From Clostridia bacterium (lineage in GTDB: Bacteria; Bacillota; Clostridia; Oscillospirales; CAG-272): a stretch of DNA of 64,000 nucleotides. The notes below the pieces were generated by a model. It was not told where the DNA came from and did no database searches. It saw only the letters and a program-made list of their open reading frames with translations. Location of the stretch: positions 1 through 64,000 of the forward strand of contig JAFQEC010000018.1 of assembly GCA_017415805.1 (NCBI GenBank). Direction: 5' to 3'. The position numbers and the translations under genes were made by a program. Below are positions 7,730 to 17,416 of the stretch, in pieces (the stretch's first letter is position 1; each line of letters opens with the position of its first letter).

Positions 7730-9652
7730 TCACTCCAGCTCAAACGCGCCCGTATAGAGCTGATAGTACACGCCGCGCTCGGCGATGAGCTTCGCGTGGT
7801 CGCCGCGCTCGATGATACGACCGTGATCCAGCACCATAATGACGTCGGAGTTCTGCACGGTCGAGAGGCGGTGCGCGATGACAAACACGGTTCTGCCCTC
7901 CATGAGCTTATCCATGCCGCGCTGCACGATGGCCTCGGTGCGCGTGTCGATCGACGAGGTGGCCTCGTCCAGGATCATCACAGGGGGGTCTGCCACGGCG
8001 GCGCGCGCAATGGCAATGAGCTGGCGCTGGCCCTGCGAGAGGTTGGCGCCGTTGTTGGCAAGCTCGGTCTCATAGCCCGCGGGCAGACGCGTGATGAAAT
8101 CGTCCGCACCCGCCAGCTTCGCGGCGGCAATGCACTCCTCATCGGTGGCATCCAGTCGCCCGTAGCGGATATTGTCCATTACCGACCCTGTAAAGAGATT
8201 GGTCTCCTGCAAGACGATGCCGAGCGAGCGGCGCAGATCGTCCTTTTTGATCTTATTGATATTGATGCCGTCGTAGCGAATCTTGCCGTCGGCAATATCG
8301 TAAAAGCGGTTGATCAGGTTGGTGATGGTGGTCTTGCCCGCGCCCGTCGCACCGACGAACGCCACCTTCTGCCCGGGCTCGGCATACACCGAAACATCGC
8401 GCAAAACGGGCTTACCCTCCTCGTAGGCGAAATCCACCTCGGTGAGGCGCACGTCACCGCGCAGCAGCGTATAGGTGACGGTGCCGTCTGCCTGATGGGG
8501 GTGCTTCCACGCCCATTTGCCCGTGCGGTGATCGGCCTCGGTCACGTTGCCGTCGGCATCCACCTCGGCATGCACCAGCGTCACGTAGCCCTCGTCGGCC
8601 TCGGGCTGCTCATCCATGAGCGAGAACAGACGCGAGCCGCCCGCCATACCCATGACGACGGCGTTGATCTGCTGGGAGGCCTGGTTGACGTTGCCCGTGA
8701 ACTGCTTGGCCATGTTGAGAAACGGCACCACGATGCTGATGGTGAATACGGGGAACGCACCCAGCGCAAGATTGGAAACGTTGGAGAGCAGGAAAATACC
8801 GCCCGTGACCGCCATAATAACGTACAATATATTACCGATATTACCGATGATGGGCCCGAGCGTATTGGCAAAGGCGTGGGCCTTTGCGCTGTCGGCATAG
8901 AGCGCGTCGTTGATGGCGTCAAAATCCTTGGCCGACTGCTCCTCGTGATTGAAGACCTTGATGACCTTCTGGCCGTTCATCATCTCCTGAATAAAGCCCT
9001 CAGCGCGACCCATCGCACGCTGCTGACGGACGAAGTACTTGGCAGAGCCCCCCGCGATCTTGCGTGCAGCGAACACCATGACCACCACACCGCAAAGCAA
9101 CACCAGCGTCATCCAGATGCTGAAATACAGCATCACGAAGAACACCGAGAGCAGCACCACGATGCATTGCAAGAGCGAAGGGAGCGATTGCGAGACCAGC
9201 TCGCGCAACGCGTCGATATCGTTGGTGTAGTGCGACATGATATCGCCGTGCTTGTGTGTGTCAAAATAGCGGATCGGCAGGTCCTGCATTTTTTCAAACA
9301 TCGTGCGGCGGAGCTTGCACAAAAAGCCCTGTGTAATGACGGCCATGAGCTGCGTTTGCAGGATGATCGCCACCCATGAAATGGCGTAAAACACGCCGAG
9401 CAGAATAACCTTGGGAACGATGACCTTGGCGGCCGCCTCCCAGCCGATATTGCCGTTCACGCTCGTCTCGATCTCGGCGATCACCTGCTGCATAAATACA
9501 GGGGGCAGCGCCGCCGTCACGGCCGAGATCAGAATGCACACAACGGTGATGGGCATGAGCACGGGATAGTAGCCAAAGAGCATTTTCAGCACGCGCCCGA
9601 GCACCTTGGGGCTGGCCTTGGGGCGGCGCGGCATTGTATTTTGCTTACTCAT
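7730..9652 (-). CDS. ABC exporter subunit with canonical nucleotide-binding site (heterodimeric half-transporter)
   Basis: 640 residues: an N-terminal six-helix exporter domain, then an ATPase domain with Walker A GATGAGKTT, signature LSQGQRQ, Walker B MILDEATSSID with the catalytic Glu, and switch His in VIAHRLST. An extra segment of about 60 residues (acidic, including the DADGNVTEADHRTG stretch) is inserted between the membrane and ATPase domains. ATG at 9652 is chosen over the GTG at 9661 because GGGAGG lies 8 nt upstream of it; it overlaps the upstream gene stop as ATGAGTAA, implying coupling. With the preceding gene it should form an asymmetric multidrug or lipid exporter. Substrate unknown. 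Confidence 0.93.
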   Translation of the reverse strand: MSKQNTMPRRPKASPKVLGRVLKMLFGYYPVLMPITVVCILISAVTAALPPVFMQQVIAEIETSVNGNIGWEAAAKVIVPKVILLGVFYAISWVAIILQTQLMAVITQGFLCKLRRTMFEKMQDLPIRYFDTHKHGDIMSHYTNDIDALRELVSQSLPSLLQCIVVLLSVFFVMLYFSIWMTLVLLCGVVVMVFAARKIAGGSAKYFVRQQRAMGRAEGFIQEMMNGQKVIKVFNHEEQSAKDFDAINDALYADSAKAHAFANTLGPIIGNIGNILYVIMAVTGGIFLLSNVSNLALGAFPVFTISIVVPFLNMAKQFTGNVNQASQQINAVVMGMAGGSRLFSLMDEQPEADEGYVTLVHAEVDADGNVTEADHRTGKWAWKHPHQADGTVTYTLLRGDVRLTEVDFAYEEGKPVLRDVSVYAEPGQKVAFVGATGAGKTTITNLINRFYDIADGKIRYDGININKIKKDDLRRSLGIVLQETNLFTGSVMDNIRYGRLDATDEECIAAAKLAGADDFITRLPAGYETELANNGANLSQGQRQLIAIARAAVADPPVMILDEATSSIDTRTEAIVQRGMDKLMEGRTVFVIAHRLSTVQNSDVIMVLDHGRIIERGDHAKLIAERGVYYQLYTGAFELE

Positions 9653-11381
9653 GGTCGGCACCTCCCTTGGTCTGCTGTGCGTGGATCTCGCGGTAGATCT
9701 CGCACGAGGCGATCAGCTCGTCGTGCTTGCCCGCGGCCGCCACCGCGCCGTTCTCCATCACAAGGATGAGATCCGCATCCTCCACAGAGGCCACGCGCTG
9801 TGCGATGATGATCTTGGTGGTCTCGGGGATAAAGGAGCGAAAGCCCGCGCGGATCTGCGCGTCGGTCTTGGTATCGACCGCACTGGTCGAGTCGTCCAAA
9901 ATCAGAATCTTGGGCTTTTTGAGCAGTGCACGCGCAATGCAAAGGCGCTGCTTCTGGCCGCCCGACACATTGGTGCCGCCCTGCTCGATATAGGTATCGT
10001 ACCCGTCGGGGAAGGAGGAGACAAATTCATCGGCCTGCGCAAGGCGACAAGCCTCGATCAGCTCCTCGTCGGTGGCATCGGGGTTGCCCCAGCGCAGATT
10101 TTCCTTGATCGTGCCCGAGAACAGCAGATTCTTTTGCAGCACCATGGCAACGGCATCGCGCAGTGCTTCCAGATCGTATTCACGCACGTCCACGCCACCC
10201 ACACGCACGCGACCCTCGGTCACGTCGTACAGGCGCGGGATCAACTGCACCAGCGAGCTCTTGCCCGAGCCCGTGCCACCGATCACGCCCACGGTCATAC
10301 CCGAGGCGATGTGCAGATCAATATTCGACAGGGCGTTGCGCTTGGCCTTGGCAGAGTATTTGAAGTTCACGCCGTCAAAGTCGATCGAGCCGTCCGCCAC
10401 GGCCATAACGGCATCCTCGGGGCTTGCAAGCGAGGGTTCCTCGCGCAGCACCTCGTCGATACGCTTCATCGACTCGGCGGACATCGTCAGGATCACGTAG
10501 ATCATCGAGAGCATCATCAGCGACATGAGCACCTGCATGCCGTAGGTCAGCATGGCCGAGAGCTCACCCACGCCAAGCTCGCCCACCGAGATGATGAGGC
10601 GCGAGCCGATGAGCAGCACAAAGATCATGTTAAAATACAGGCAGAACTGCATGATGGGGCGATTCCACGCCACGATACGCTCGGCACGGGTGAAATCTCC
10701 GCGGATGTTCTCGGCCGCCGCACCGAACTTCTGCTTTTCATATTCCTCGCGCGAGAATCCCTTGACCACGCGCATGCCGCGCACGTTCTCCTCGATCGAC
10801 TCGTTGAGGTGATCGTACTTGCGGAACACACTGCGAAAGGCGGGCATCGCCTTTTTGCCCACCAGCCAAAGTCCCACGGCCAGCACGGGGATGATAACAA
10901 CGAAGGTCATGGCCAGGGTGCCGCCCATCACGAACGCCATTACCACCGAGAAGATCAGCATCAACGGTGAGCGAATGGCGGTGCGAATGACCATCATATA
11001 AGACATTTGCACGTTCTGCACGTCGGTGGTCATACGGGTGACCAGCGAGGTAGACGAAAACTTATCCACATTCTCAAAGGAAAACGCACCGATGCGCCCG
11101 TAAAGATCGTGGCGCAGATTGCGCGCAAAGCCCGACGAGGCCTTGGCACAGCAATACCCCGCAATACCGCCGCAGGCAAGCGAGGCAAACGCCATGGCCG
11201 CAAGCACGATGCCCATCTTGATGACCTCGCTGAGCTCCGCACCGCGCTGGATCTCGTTGACAAGGCCCGCAGTGATGAACGGGATCAGCGTTTCAATGAT
11301 CGCTTCGCACGTGATAAAGATCAGCGTGAGGACCGTTGGCTTTTTGAATTCCCGCACGCTTCCAAGCAACCGTTTGAACAT
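9645..11381 (-). CDS. ABC exporter subunit with degenerate nucleotide-binding site (heterodimeric half-transporter)
   Basis: 578 residues with a six-helix exporter domain and an ATPase domain: Walker A GGTGSGKSS, signature VSGGQKQ. The catalytic Glu after Walker B is Asp (LILDDSTSAVD) and the switch His is Gln (IIIAQRVAS). These substitutions mark the degenerate site of heterodimeric exporters such as TM287/288 or BmrC/BmrD, and the downstream partner carries the intact residues. The start at ATG 11381 (MFKRLLGSV) matches the family N-terminus and has AAAGGGG upstream; the longer reading to 11528 crosses the promoter and is rejected. First gene of a two-gene operon. Confidence 0.93.
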   Translation of the reverse strand: MFKRLLGSVREFKKPTVLTLIFITCEAIIETLIPFITAGLVNEIQRGAELSEVIKMGIVLAAMAFASLACGGIAGYCCAKASSGFARNLRHDLYGRIGAFSFENVDKFSSTSLVTRMTTDVQNVQMSYMMVIRTAIRSPLMLIFSVVMAFVMGGTLAMTFVVIIPVLAVGLWLVGKKAMPAFRSVFRKYDHLNESIEENVRGMRVVKGFSREEYEKQKFGAAAENIRGDFTRAERIVAWNRPIMQFCLYFNMIFVLLIGSRLIISVGELGVGELSAMLTYGMQVLMSLMMLSMIYVILTMSAESMKRIDEVLREEPSLASPEDAVMAVADGSIDFDGVNFKYSAKAKRNALSNIDLHIASGMTVGVIGGTGSGKSSLVQLIPRLYDVTEGRVRVGGVDVREYDLEALRDAVAMVLQKNLLFSGTIKENLRWGNPDATDEELIEACRLAQADEFVSSFPDGYDTYIEQGGTNVSGGQKQRLCIARALLKKPKILILDDSTSAVDTKTDAQIRAGFRSFIPETTKIIIAQRVASVEDADLILVMENGAVAAAGKHDELIASCEIYREIHAQQTKGGADHE

Positions 11382-11432
11382 AAATTCCCCTTTCTGCCGA
11401 CACGCGGCATACTTTGTAATTTTAACTCTATA

Positions 11433-11461
11433 ATTATAGCTTATATTCAAAATAAAGTCAA
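11433..11461 (-). promoter_or_regulatory. sigma-A promoter for the ABC exporter operon
   Basis: Minus-strand TTGACT (11456-11461) and a perfect TATAAT (11433-11438) with 17-nt spacing, about 50 nt before the ATG. No operator palindrome is obvious. Confidence 0.88.
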
Positions 11462-11510
11462 GAAAATGAAATGTAAACAAAAGTTGCATCCTTAAAGCAT
11501 TTTTGGCGCA

Positions 11511-11543
11511 AAAAAACGGCGCTCCCATACAGGAGAGCGCCGT
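11511..11543 (-). terminator. terminator of the MocR regulator gene
   Basis: Minus-strand hairpin with stem ACGGCGCTC(T)CC closed by a TGTAT loop and followed by T7. It separates the mocR-type gene from the ABC exporter promoter. Confidence 0.88.
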
Positions 11544-11554
11544 GCCTTATGGCA

Positions 11555-12928
11555 TTAAAGAAGAGCCGCAAGACGCGCGATGCCCGCCGCGAGCTGCTCG
11601 GGGCCAACACCCGAATAATTGCACACGATGGTGTGCGTATCGGGGCTCTGGCCGTCGATGCGGTAATCCTGCAAAAACGCGGCACGGATATCGGCGCGGC
11701 GAAGCAGCGCACGCAACGCGTCGTCTGTGCGTGCCGTGCGGATCTCCAGGAGAAAATGCAATCCCGCATCGGCCTCCTTAATGGTGATATACTCCGCAAA
11801 GGGCGCGGCACGCAGGCACGCGATGACGGCATCGCGCCGTGCACGGTAGAAGGTGCGCATGCGCCGCAGGTGCTTTTCAAAGTATCCCCCCGACAAAAAG
11901 CGGGCCAGCGCGTACTGCTCAAAGGCGGGAACGGGGCAGGAATAAAAGCCGAGCCGCGTGCGCCAGATCTCCAGCAGCGGCAAGGGCAGCACCATATAGC
12001 TGATACGTATTGAGGGGGCAATGGTTTTGGAAAAGGTGTTCACATAAATGACGCGCCCCGTGCGGTCCATGCCGAATAAGGGGGGGATCGGTCGCCCCTG
12101 ATGGCGAAATTCGCTGTCGTAATCGTCCTCGACGATATAGCGATCCGCTTGCTCCGCCCAGTGCAGCAGCGCACGGCGGCGCGCCACGGGCATCACCGCC
12201 CCTGTCGGGAAATGGTGATTGGGTGAAATGTGAAGCACCGAGGCATCGCTTTGCGCCAGTGCCGTATCGGACACGCCCCCCTCGTCCACGGGGATCGGGC
12301 GAATTTTCACCCCGTTGAGGCGGTAAATGCGTGCGATCTTGCTGTGCCCGGGGTTTTCCAGACCGTACACGCGCTCACGCCCCAGCAATTGCAGCAGGAG
12401 CGAATAGAGATACTCGGTCCCCGCGCCGATCACGATCTGTGCGGGCGAGACCGCCATGCCGCGCACCGCACACAGATAGTCGGCGATCGCGGCGGTCAGG
12501 GCGGGCGCACCCGATGAGGGTATGGGCGCGAGCAGGCGACTATCCTCCTCGGAGAGCACCTGCCGCATCAAGCGCGACCAGAGTGCAAAGGGAAACTGCG
12601 CCGCGTCGGGGGCGTTTGCCACAAGATCCAGCGCGGCAACACGCTCGCAGTGCTCCGCGGTCTGCACGGGGGGGACCGAGGGCGCGAGCGTAGGGGGTAG
12701 AGCGAGTGCAAAATATCCGCTGCGCTCGCGCGCTTCGATATACCCCTCCGCGATCAGCTGCTCGTAGGCGTTTTGCACGGTGGTCACGCTGATGCCGTGG
12801 TGCTCGGCGAGACGCCGCTTCGAGGGAAGGCGCGCGCCCGGTGCGATCGCGCCCGAGAGCAAATCGGCACGCAGTGCGGCACACAGCGTGTCACAAAGCC
12901 TGCCCTTTTCCAGATCGTAGGTGCGCAA
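11555..12928 (-). CDS. MocR/GntR-family PLP-dependent transcriptional regulator
   Basis: 457 residues. The N-terminal winged helix (about 1-75) has the GntR pattern LPSKRRLAEHHGISVTTVQNAY; an aminotransferase class I-like domain fills the rest, with the PLP lysine in NTFSKTIAPSIR and a preceding VEDDYDSEFR motif. MocR proteins sense amino-acid or vitamin B6 ligands through the PLP fold and regulate nearby or pdx genes. The start is taken as TTG 12928 (MRTYDLEKG) because a GAAAGGGGGG Shine-Dalgarno lies 5-6 nt upstream; the TTG at 12949 would sit upstream of that site. Flanked by terminators, so probably monocistronic. The target is not evident. Confidence 0.88.
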   Translation of the reverse strand: MRTYDLEKGRLCDTLCAALRADLLSGAIAPGARLPSKRRLAEHHGISVTTVQNAYEQLIAEGYIEARERSGYFALALPPTLAPSVPPVQTAEHCERVAALDLVANAPDAAQFPFALWSRLMRQVLSEEDSRLLAPIPSSGAPALTAAIADYLCAVRGMAVSPAQIVIGAGTEYLYSLLLQLLGRERVYGLENPGHSKIARIYRLNGVKIRPIPVDEGGVSDTALAQSDASVLHISPNHHFPTGAVMPVARRRALLHWAEQADRYIVEDDYDSEFRHQGRPIPPLFGMDRTGRVIYVNTFSKTIAPSIRISYMVLPLPLLEIWRTRLGFYSCPVPAFEQYALARFLSGGYFEKHLRRMRTFYRARRDAVIACLRAAPFAEYITIKEADAGLHFLLEIRTARTDDALRALLRRADIRAAFLQDYRIDGQSPDTHTIVCNYSGVGPEQLAAGIARLAALL

Positions 12929-12951
12929 CGCGCTCCCCCCCTTTCTCAAAG

Positions 12952-12973
12952 CCCCCGAACAGCTGTTCGGGGG
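12952..12973 (-). terminator. perfect palindrome between acyl-CoA synthetase and mocR genes (probable weak terminator)
   Basis: CCCCCGAAC and its complement around a central AGCT form a 22-nt perfect palindrome 16 nt after the synthetase stop. The minus-strand 3' side is only CTTTGAG, so the T-tract is poor; it could alternatively be an operator overlapping the mocR leader. Confidence 0.5.
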
Positions 12974-12988
12974 TTGTTTTATCCTGTG

Positions 12989-14638
12989 TTATTCTGTTGT
13001 AAGTGCCGTGCGCAGGATGCGTCCTGCGGCATCGCGTGCAAAGGGCTTTTCCACCAACGCAACTGCACCGATGCGCTTGTGCGCGGGGAGCGCGGCGTTG
13101 ACCTCGTCGACCCATTCCCCGATCGCATGCTCCAGCAGCTCGTCGGTGGCCTCGGCACCCATCATGGCGTCAAACGCGCTGCGGTCGGGCAGGATCTGCG
13201 CCACAGGCTGATAGTCCTTGCCCTTTGCGTCGGGGGCGGCAACGACCGCCACTTCTCTCACCAATGTACCGCGCGCGAGCAGGATCTCCAGCTCCTCGGG
13301 CGAGACCACGCGGCCGCCTGCTACGCGGATCCCGTTTTGCTTGCGCCCGATGACGTGCAACAGGCCGTCGGCATCGATATAACCGAAATCACCCGTATAG
13401 AACCAGCCGTCGCGCAACGCCTCGGCGGTGCGGGCCTCGTCGCCAAGGTAGCCCGACATGACGTTCGGGCCCTTGCAGCGGATCTCACCGTAGCCGTCGG
13501 GCTGCACGTTGTAGATGTCCAGCATACAGTCGGGGAGCGCACGCCCCGCCGTGCCGCTTTTTTGACAGCCGTCCGCGCACAAAGCCGCCAGTGCGGCGCA
13601 CTCGGTCACGGCATAGCCCTGCAGTGCAAGAATGCCGAACTCCGACAGCCCCTCCTGCACGGAGGGGTCAATATTACCGCCTAAGATCAGCATGCGCGAG
13701 AGCTTGCCGCCAAGCAGGGCGCGCTCGCGTGCCAGCATACGCTCGCGTACGATGCGTCCGAGGGCAGGAAGGCGCACGGCCTGTGCCACCGCAGTGGTAC
13801 GGCGTAAGCGCTTTTCCGCACCGTGATCCGCGATATCACGACAAAGTCGCTCGTAGATCGCTTCGGCAAGATAGGGCACGCTCACCATACAGGTGGGTGC
13901 CGTCCGGCGCAGATCGCGCAGCAGATGCGGCAAGCCCTCTCCCAGGACTACGGTAGCCCCCAGCGAGAGGGGGGACAGCATGCCGCAAATATACTCATAG
14001 GCGTGTGAGAGGGGGAGAACCGATAAAAACACATCGTCACGGTCGATCGCGGTCATGCGCGCGATGCCAAAGAGCGTGTGGCAGATGTTGGCATGGGAGA
14101 GCATCACGCCCTTGGCACTGCCCATGGTCAGAAAGACCGCGGCCGTTGCGTGTGCATCCAGGGGCTGCGCCCACGCGCTCTCCCCTGCCGTCACGCGCTC
14201 GCGCCCGGAGTCGATGCACGCGGAAAGCTCCTCCAGCGTAAGCACCCGTACCCCCTCAAGAGTGGGGAGCTGTGCGGCGCGCGCGGCGTCACAGAGCACG
14301 GCTGTAGCGCCCATTCGCGTGGTGATGGCCGCCACACGCGCGGCATCCAGCGCGGCATCTGCGGGAACGGGAACGCCTGCGCCCGTAAGGAGCGCGAGGT
14401 GCGCGCGCACGCACGCAACGCTCTTTTTCGCCCAGATCACCACGCGTGCGTCGGGGGGCAGCAGTGCCCTCAGCGCGGTGCAAAGCGCCTCGGTCTCCTC
14501 GCACAAAAGACCGAAGGAGATATCCTGATAAATGCCGTCCCGCTTTTCGCGAAGGGCGGTCTTGGTGCCGCCACGGCGCGCGACGGCTCGGAGCATCTCA
14601 CGCAGATCGGAAAATGCCCGCAGCTCTTTTTTTGCCAT
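12989..14638 (-). CDS. AMP-binding acyl-CoA synthetase/ligase with a shortened P-loop
   Basis: 549 residues with the adenylate-forming fold. Seen: core motif GYAVTECAAL (usual GYGLTE), YTGDFGYIDADGLLHVIGRKQN (motifs A7/A8), and a C-terminal subdomain. The ATP phosphate loop that normally reads TSGTTGxPKG is TMGSAKGVMLSH here (about residues 171-182), three residues shorter and lacking the Thr-Thr-Gly. Homologues activate fatty acids to acyl-CoA or acyl-ACP via acyl-AMP. The shortened loop may reduce activity or mark a divergent subclass. RBS GGAGGTGTGG overlaps the end of yifB, 14 nt upstream, so the two are probably cotranscribed. Confidence 0.85.
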   Translation of the reverse strand: MAKKELRAFSDLREMLRAVARRGGTKTALREKRDGIYQDISFGLLCEETEALCTALRALLPPDARVVIWAKKSVACVRAHLALLTGAGVPVPADAALDAARVAAITTRMGATAVLCDAARAAQLPTLEGVRVLTLEELSACIDSGRERVTAGESAWAQPLDAHATAAVFLTMGSAKGVMLSHANICHTLFGIARMTAIDRDDVFLSVLPLSHAYEYICGMLSPLSLGATVVLGEGLPHLLRDLRRTAPTCMVSVPYLAEAIYERLCRDIADHGAEKRLRRTTAVAQAVRLPALGRIVRERMLARERALLGGKLSRMLILGGNIDPSVQEGLSEFGILALQGYAVTECAALAALCADGCQKSGTAGRALPDCMLDIYNVQPDGYGEIRCKGPNVMSGYLGDEARTAEALRDGWFYTGDFGYIDADGLLHVIGRKQNGIRVAGGRVVSPEELEILLARGTLVREVAVVAAPDAKGKDYQPVAQILPDRSAFDAMMGAEATDELLEHAIGEWVDEVNAALPAHKRIGAVALVEKPFARDAAGRILRTALTTE

Positions 14639-14652
14639 GCCTCCACACCTCC

Positions 14653-16197
<1,545 letters not shown>

Positions 16198-16231
16198 ACG
16201 CTCACCCCCTTGTGTAAAGATTATTGCTTAT

Positions 16232-16260
16232 AGTATACCATATATTCCCTTATTTTGCAA
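16232..16260 (-). promoter_or_regulatory. sigma-A promoter for yifB
   Basis: Minus-strand TTGCAA (16255-16260) and TATACT (16232-16237) are 17 nt apart, about 35 nt upstream of the GTG start. Confidence 0.85.
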
Positions 16261-16270
16261 CCGATGCGGA

Positions 16271-16304
16271 CAAGAAAAACCGCCGTTCGCTTGGCGAACG
16301 GCGG
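16271..16304 (-). terminator. terminator of the nucleotidyltransferase gene
   Basis: An 11-bp stem (CCGCCGTTCGC and complement) with a 3-nt loop is followed on the minus strand by GTTTTTCTTG, just past the stop at 16313. Confidence 0.9.
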
Positions 16305-16312
16305 GGGTTGTT

Positions 16313-17224
16313 TTATTTTCCGTAGAGATTGGACTGATAGACGCCCTGCTCGTACAGGCGGCGGAAGGATTCCACCACGGCCGCCTTGTCCTCACGGTAG
16401 GTCACGCCGAACCAGCGGTCATGCGTGGGGATCACACGCACGGTGGCACGGCCGTTTCGAATCAGGCTGTCGATCACGATGGGCAGAAGGTACTCGGCCT
16501 TGTAATCCCCCTCGGGGATGGCGGCAAGGAACTTGGGGAAGCCCTCGACCAGCTCGTCCAAAAACTCGGGGGTCAGTGCCCACATGTTCATCGAGACGAT
16601 CGAATCGGCATCCACGGGCACGCGCAGACCGTCCTTCTCGGAGGCGGCGCCGTCCGCGGTGGGGATCAGGCCGTGCGTCTCGGTCACACCGACAAGATTG
16701 CCCTCGGCATCCACGCGGCAAAGCCCGCGCGACACACCGCCGTTCTCGCTCAGGGTATTCTTCAAAATAAAGCCGGGCATACAGAAGGCGTTTTTCTTAC
16801 CCGCATTCTCCACAAGGAAATCGTGCGCGATACGAAAGCCCTCCTTGCCGTAGTAATCGTCGGCATTGATCACCAAAAAGGGCTCGTTCACAATGCCCCG
16901 GCAGGCAAGCACCGCCTGTCCTGTTCCCCAGGGCTTTTTACGCTCGGGCGGGCAGGTAAAGCCCTCGGGCAGATCGTCCTTTTCCTGAAAGGCATAGGCT
17001 ACAGGGCAGATCTTCTCAATGCGGTTGCCGATAATGGCACGGAAATCCTCCTCAAGATCGTGACGGATGATAAATACTACGCGGTCAAATCCTGCCTCCA
17101 GTGCATCGTGGATCGAATAATCCATAATGATCTCGCCATTGGGGCCAACGGGCTCAAGCTGCTTGATGCCGCCACCAAAGCGCGAGCCGATACCCGCAGC
17201 CATAATTACAAGACTGGTTTTCAT
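16313..17224 (-). CDS. sugar-phosphate-type nucleotidyltransferase (NTP_transferase family)
   Basis: 303 residues beginning MKTSLVIMAAGIGSRFGGGIKQ, the nucleotide-binding loop of the NTP_transferase (GT-A like) fold. A PWGTGQAVLAC motif (about 99-109) and the metal-binding NADDYYG (about 120-126) follow. Related enzymes form NDP-sugars or modified NDP-alditols from NTP and a sugar phosphate, but the variant metal motif DDYYG and the lack of a clear sugar signature prevent naming the substrate. RBS AGGAGG with 7-nt spacing supports ATG 17224. It has its own promoter and terminator, so it is monocistronic. Confidence 0.85.
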   Translation of the reverse strand: MKTSLVIMAAGIGSRFGGGIKQLEPVGPNGEIIMDYSIHDALEAGFDRVVFIIRHDLEEDFRAIIGNRIEKICPVAYAFQEKDDLPEGFTCPPERKKPWGTGQAVLACRGIVNEPFLVINADDYYGKEGFRIAHDFLVENAGKKNAFCMPGFILKNTLSENGGVSRGLCRVDAEGNLVGVTETHGLIPTADGAASEKDGLRVPVDADSIVSMNMWALTPEFLDELVEGFPKFLAAIPEGDYKAEYLLPIVIDSLIRNGRATVRVIPTHDRWFGVTYREDKAAVVESFRRLYEQGVYQSNLYGK

Positions 17225-17277
17225 ATCATATCCTCCTTTTTTCGCCTGTCGCTTATGCGAATTGCTCGATCATACTT

Positions 17278-17306
17278 ATTATAACACAATTTTTTTGTAA
17301 TTGCAA
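17278..17306 (-). promoter_or_regulatory. sigma-A promoter for the nucleotidyltransferase
   Basis: Minus-strand TTGCAA (17301-17306) and perfect TATAAT (17278-17283), 17-nt spacing, preceded by TGTGT giving an extended -10. Confidence 0.9.
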
Positions 17307-17348
17307 GTTTGAAATTATCTCATTTCGGATCAAAAGCATATACGAGCC

Positions 17349-17377
17349 TTGCAAAAGCCGTAAATCTGTGCTACAAT
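17349..17377 (+). promoter_or_regulatory. sigma-A promoter for the MBOAT/AlgX-like operon
   Basis: TTGCAA (17349-17354) and TACAAT (17372-17377) with 17-nt spacing and TGTGC before the -10, 40 nt upstream of the ATG at 17417. Confidence 0.88.
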
Positions 17378-17416
17378 ATTTGTATATCGCCGCATTTTGT
17401 CGGAAAGGAGAAGGCC

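Noticed and set aside
12952-12973. Strong intrinsic terminator
   Set aside because: Kept only as a weak terminator/palindrome because the minus-strand T-tract is poor.
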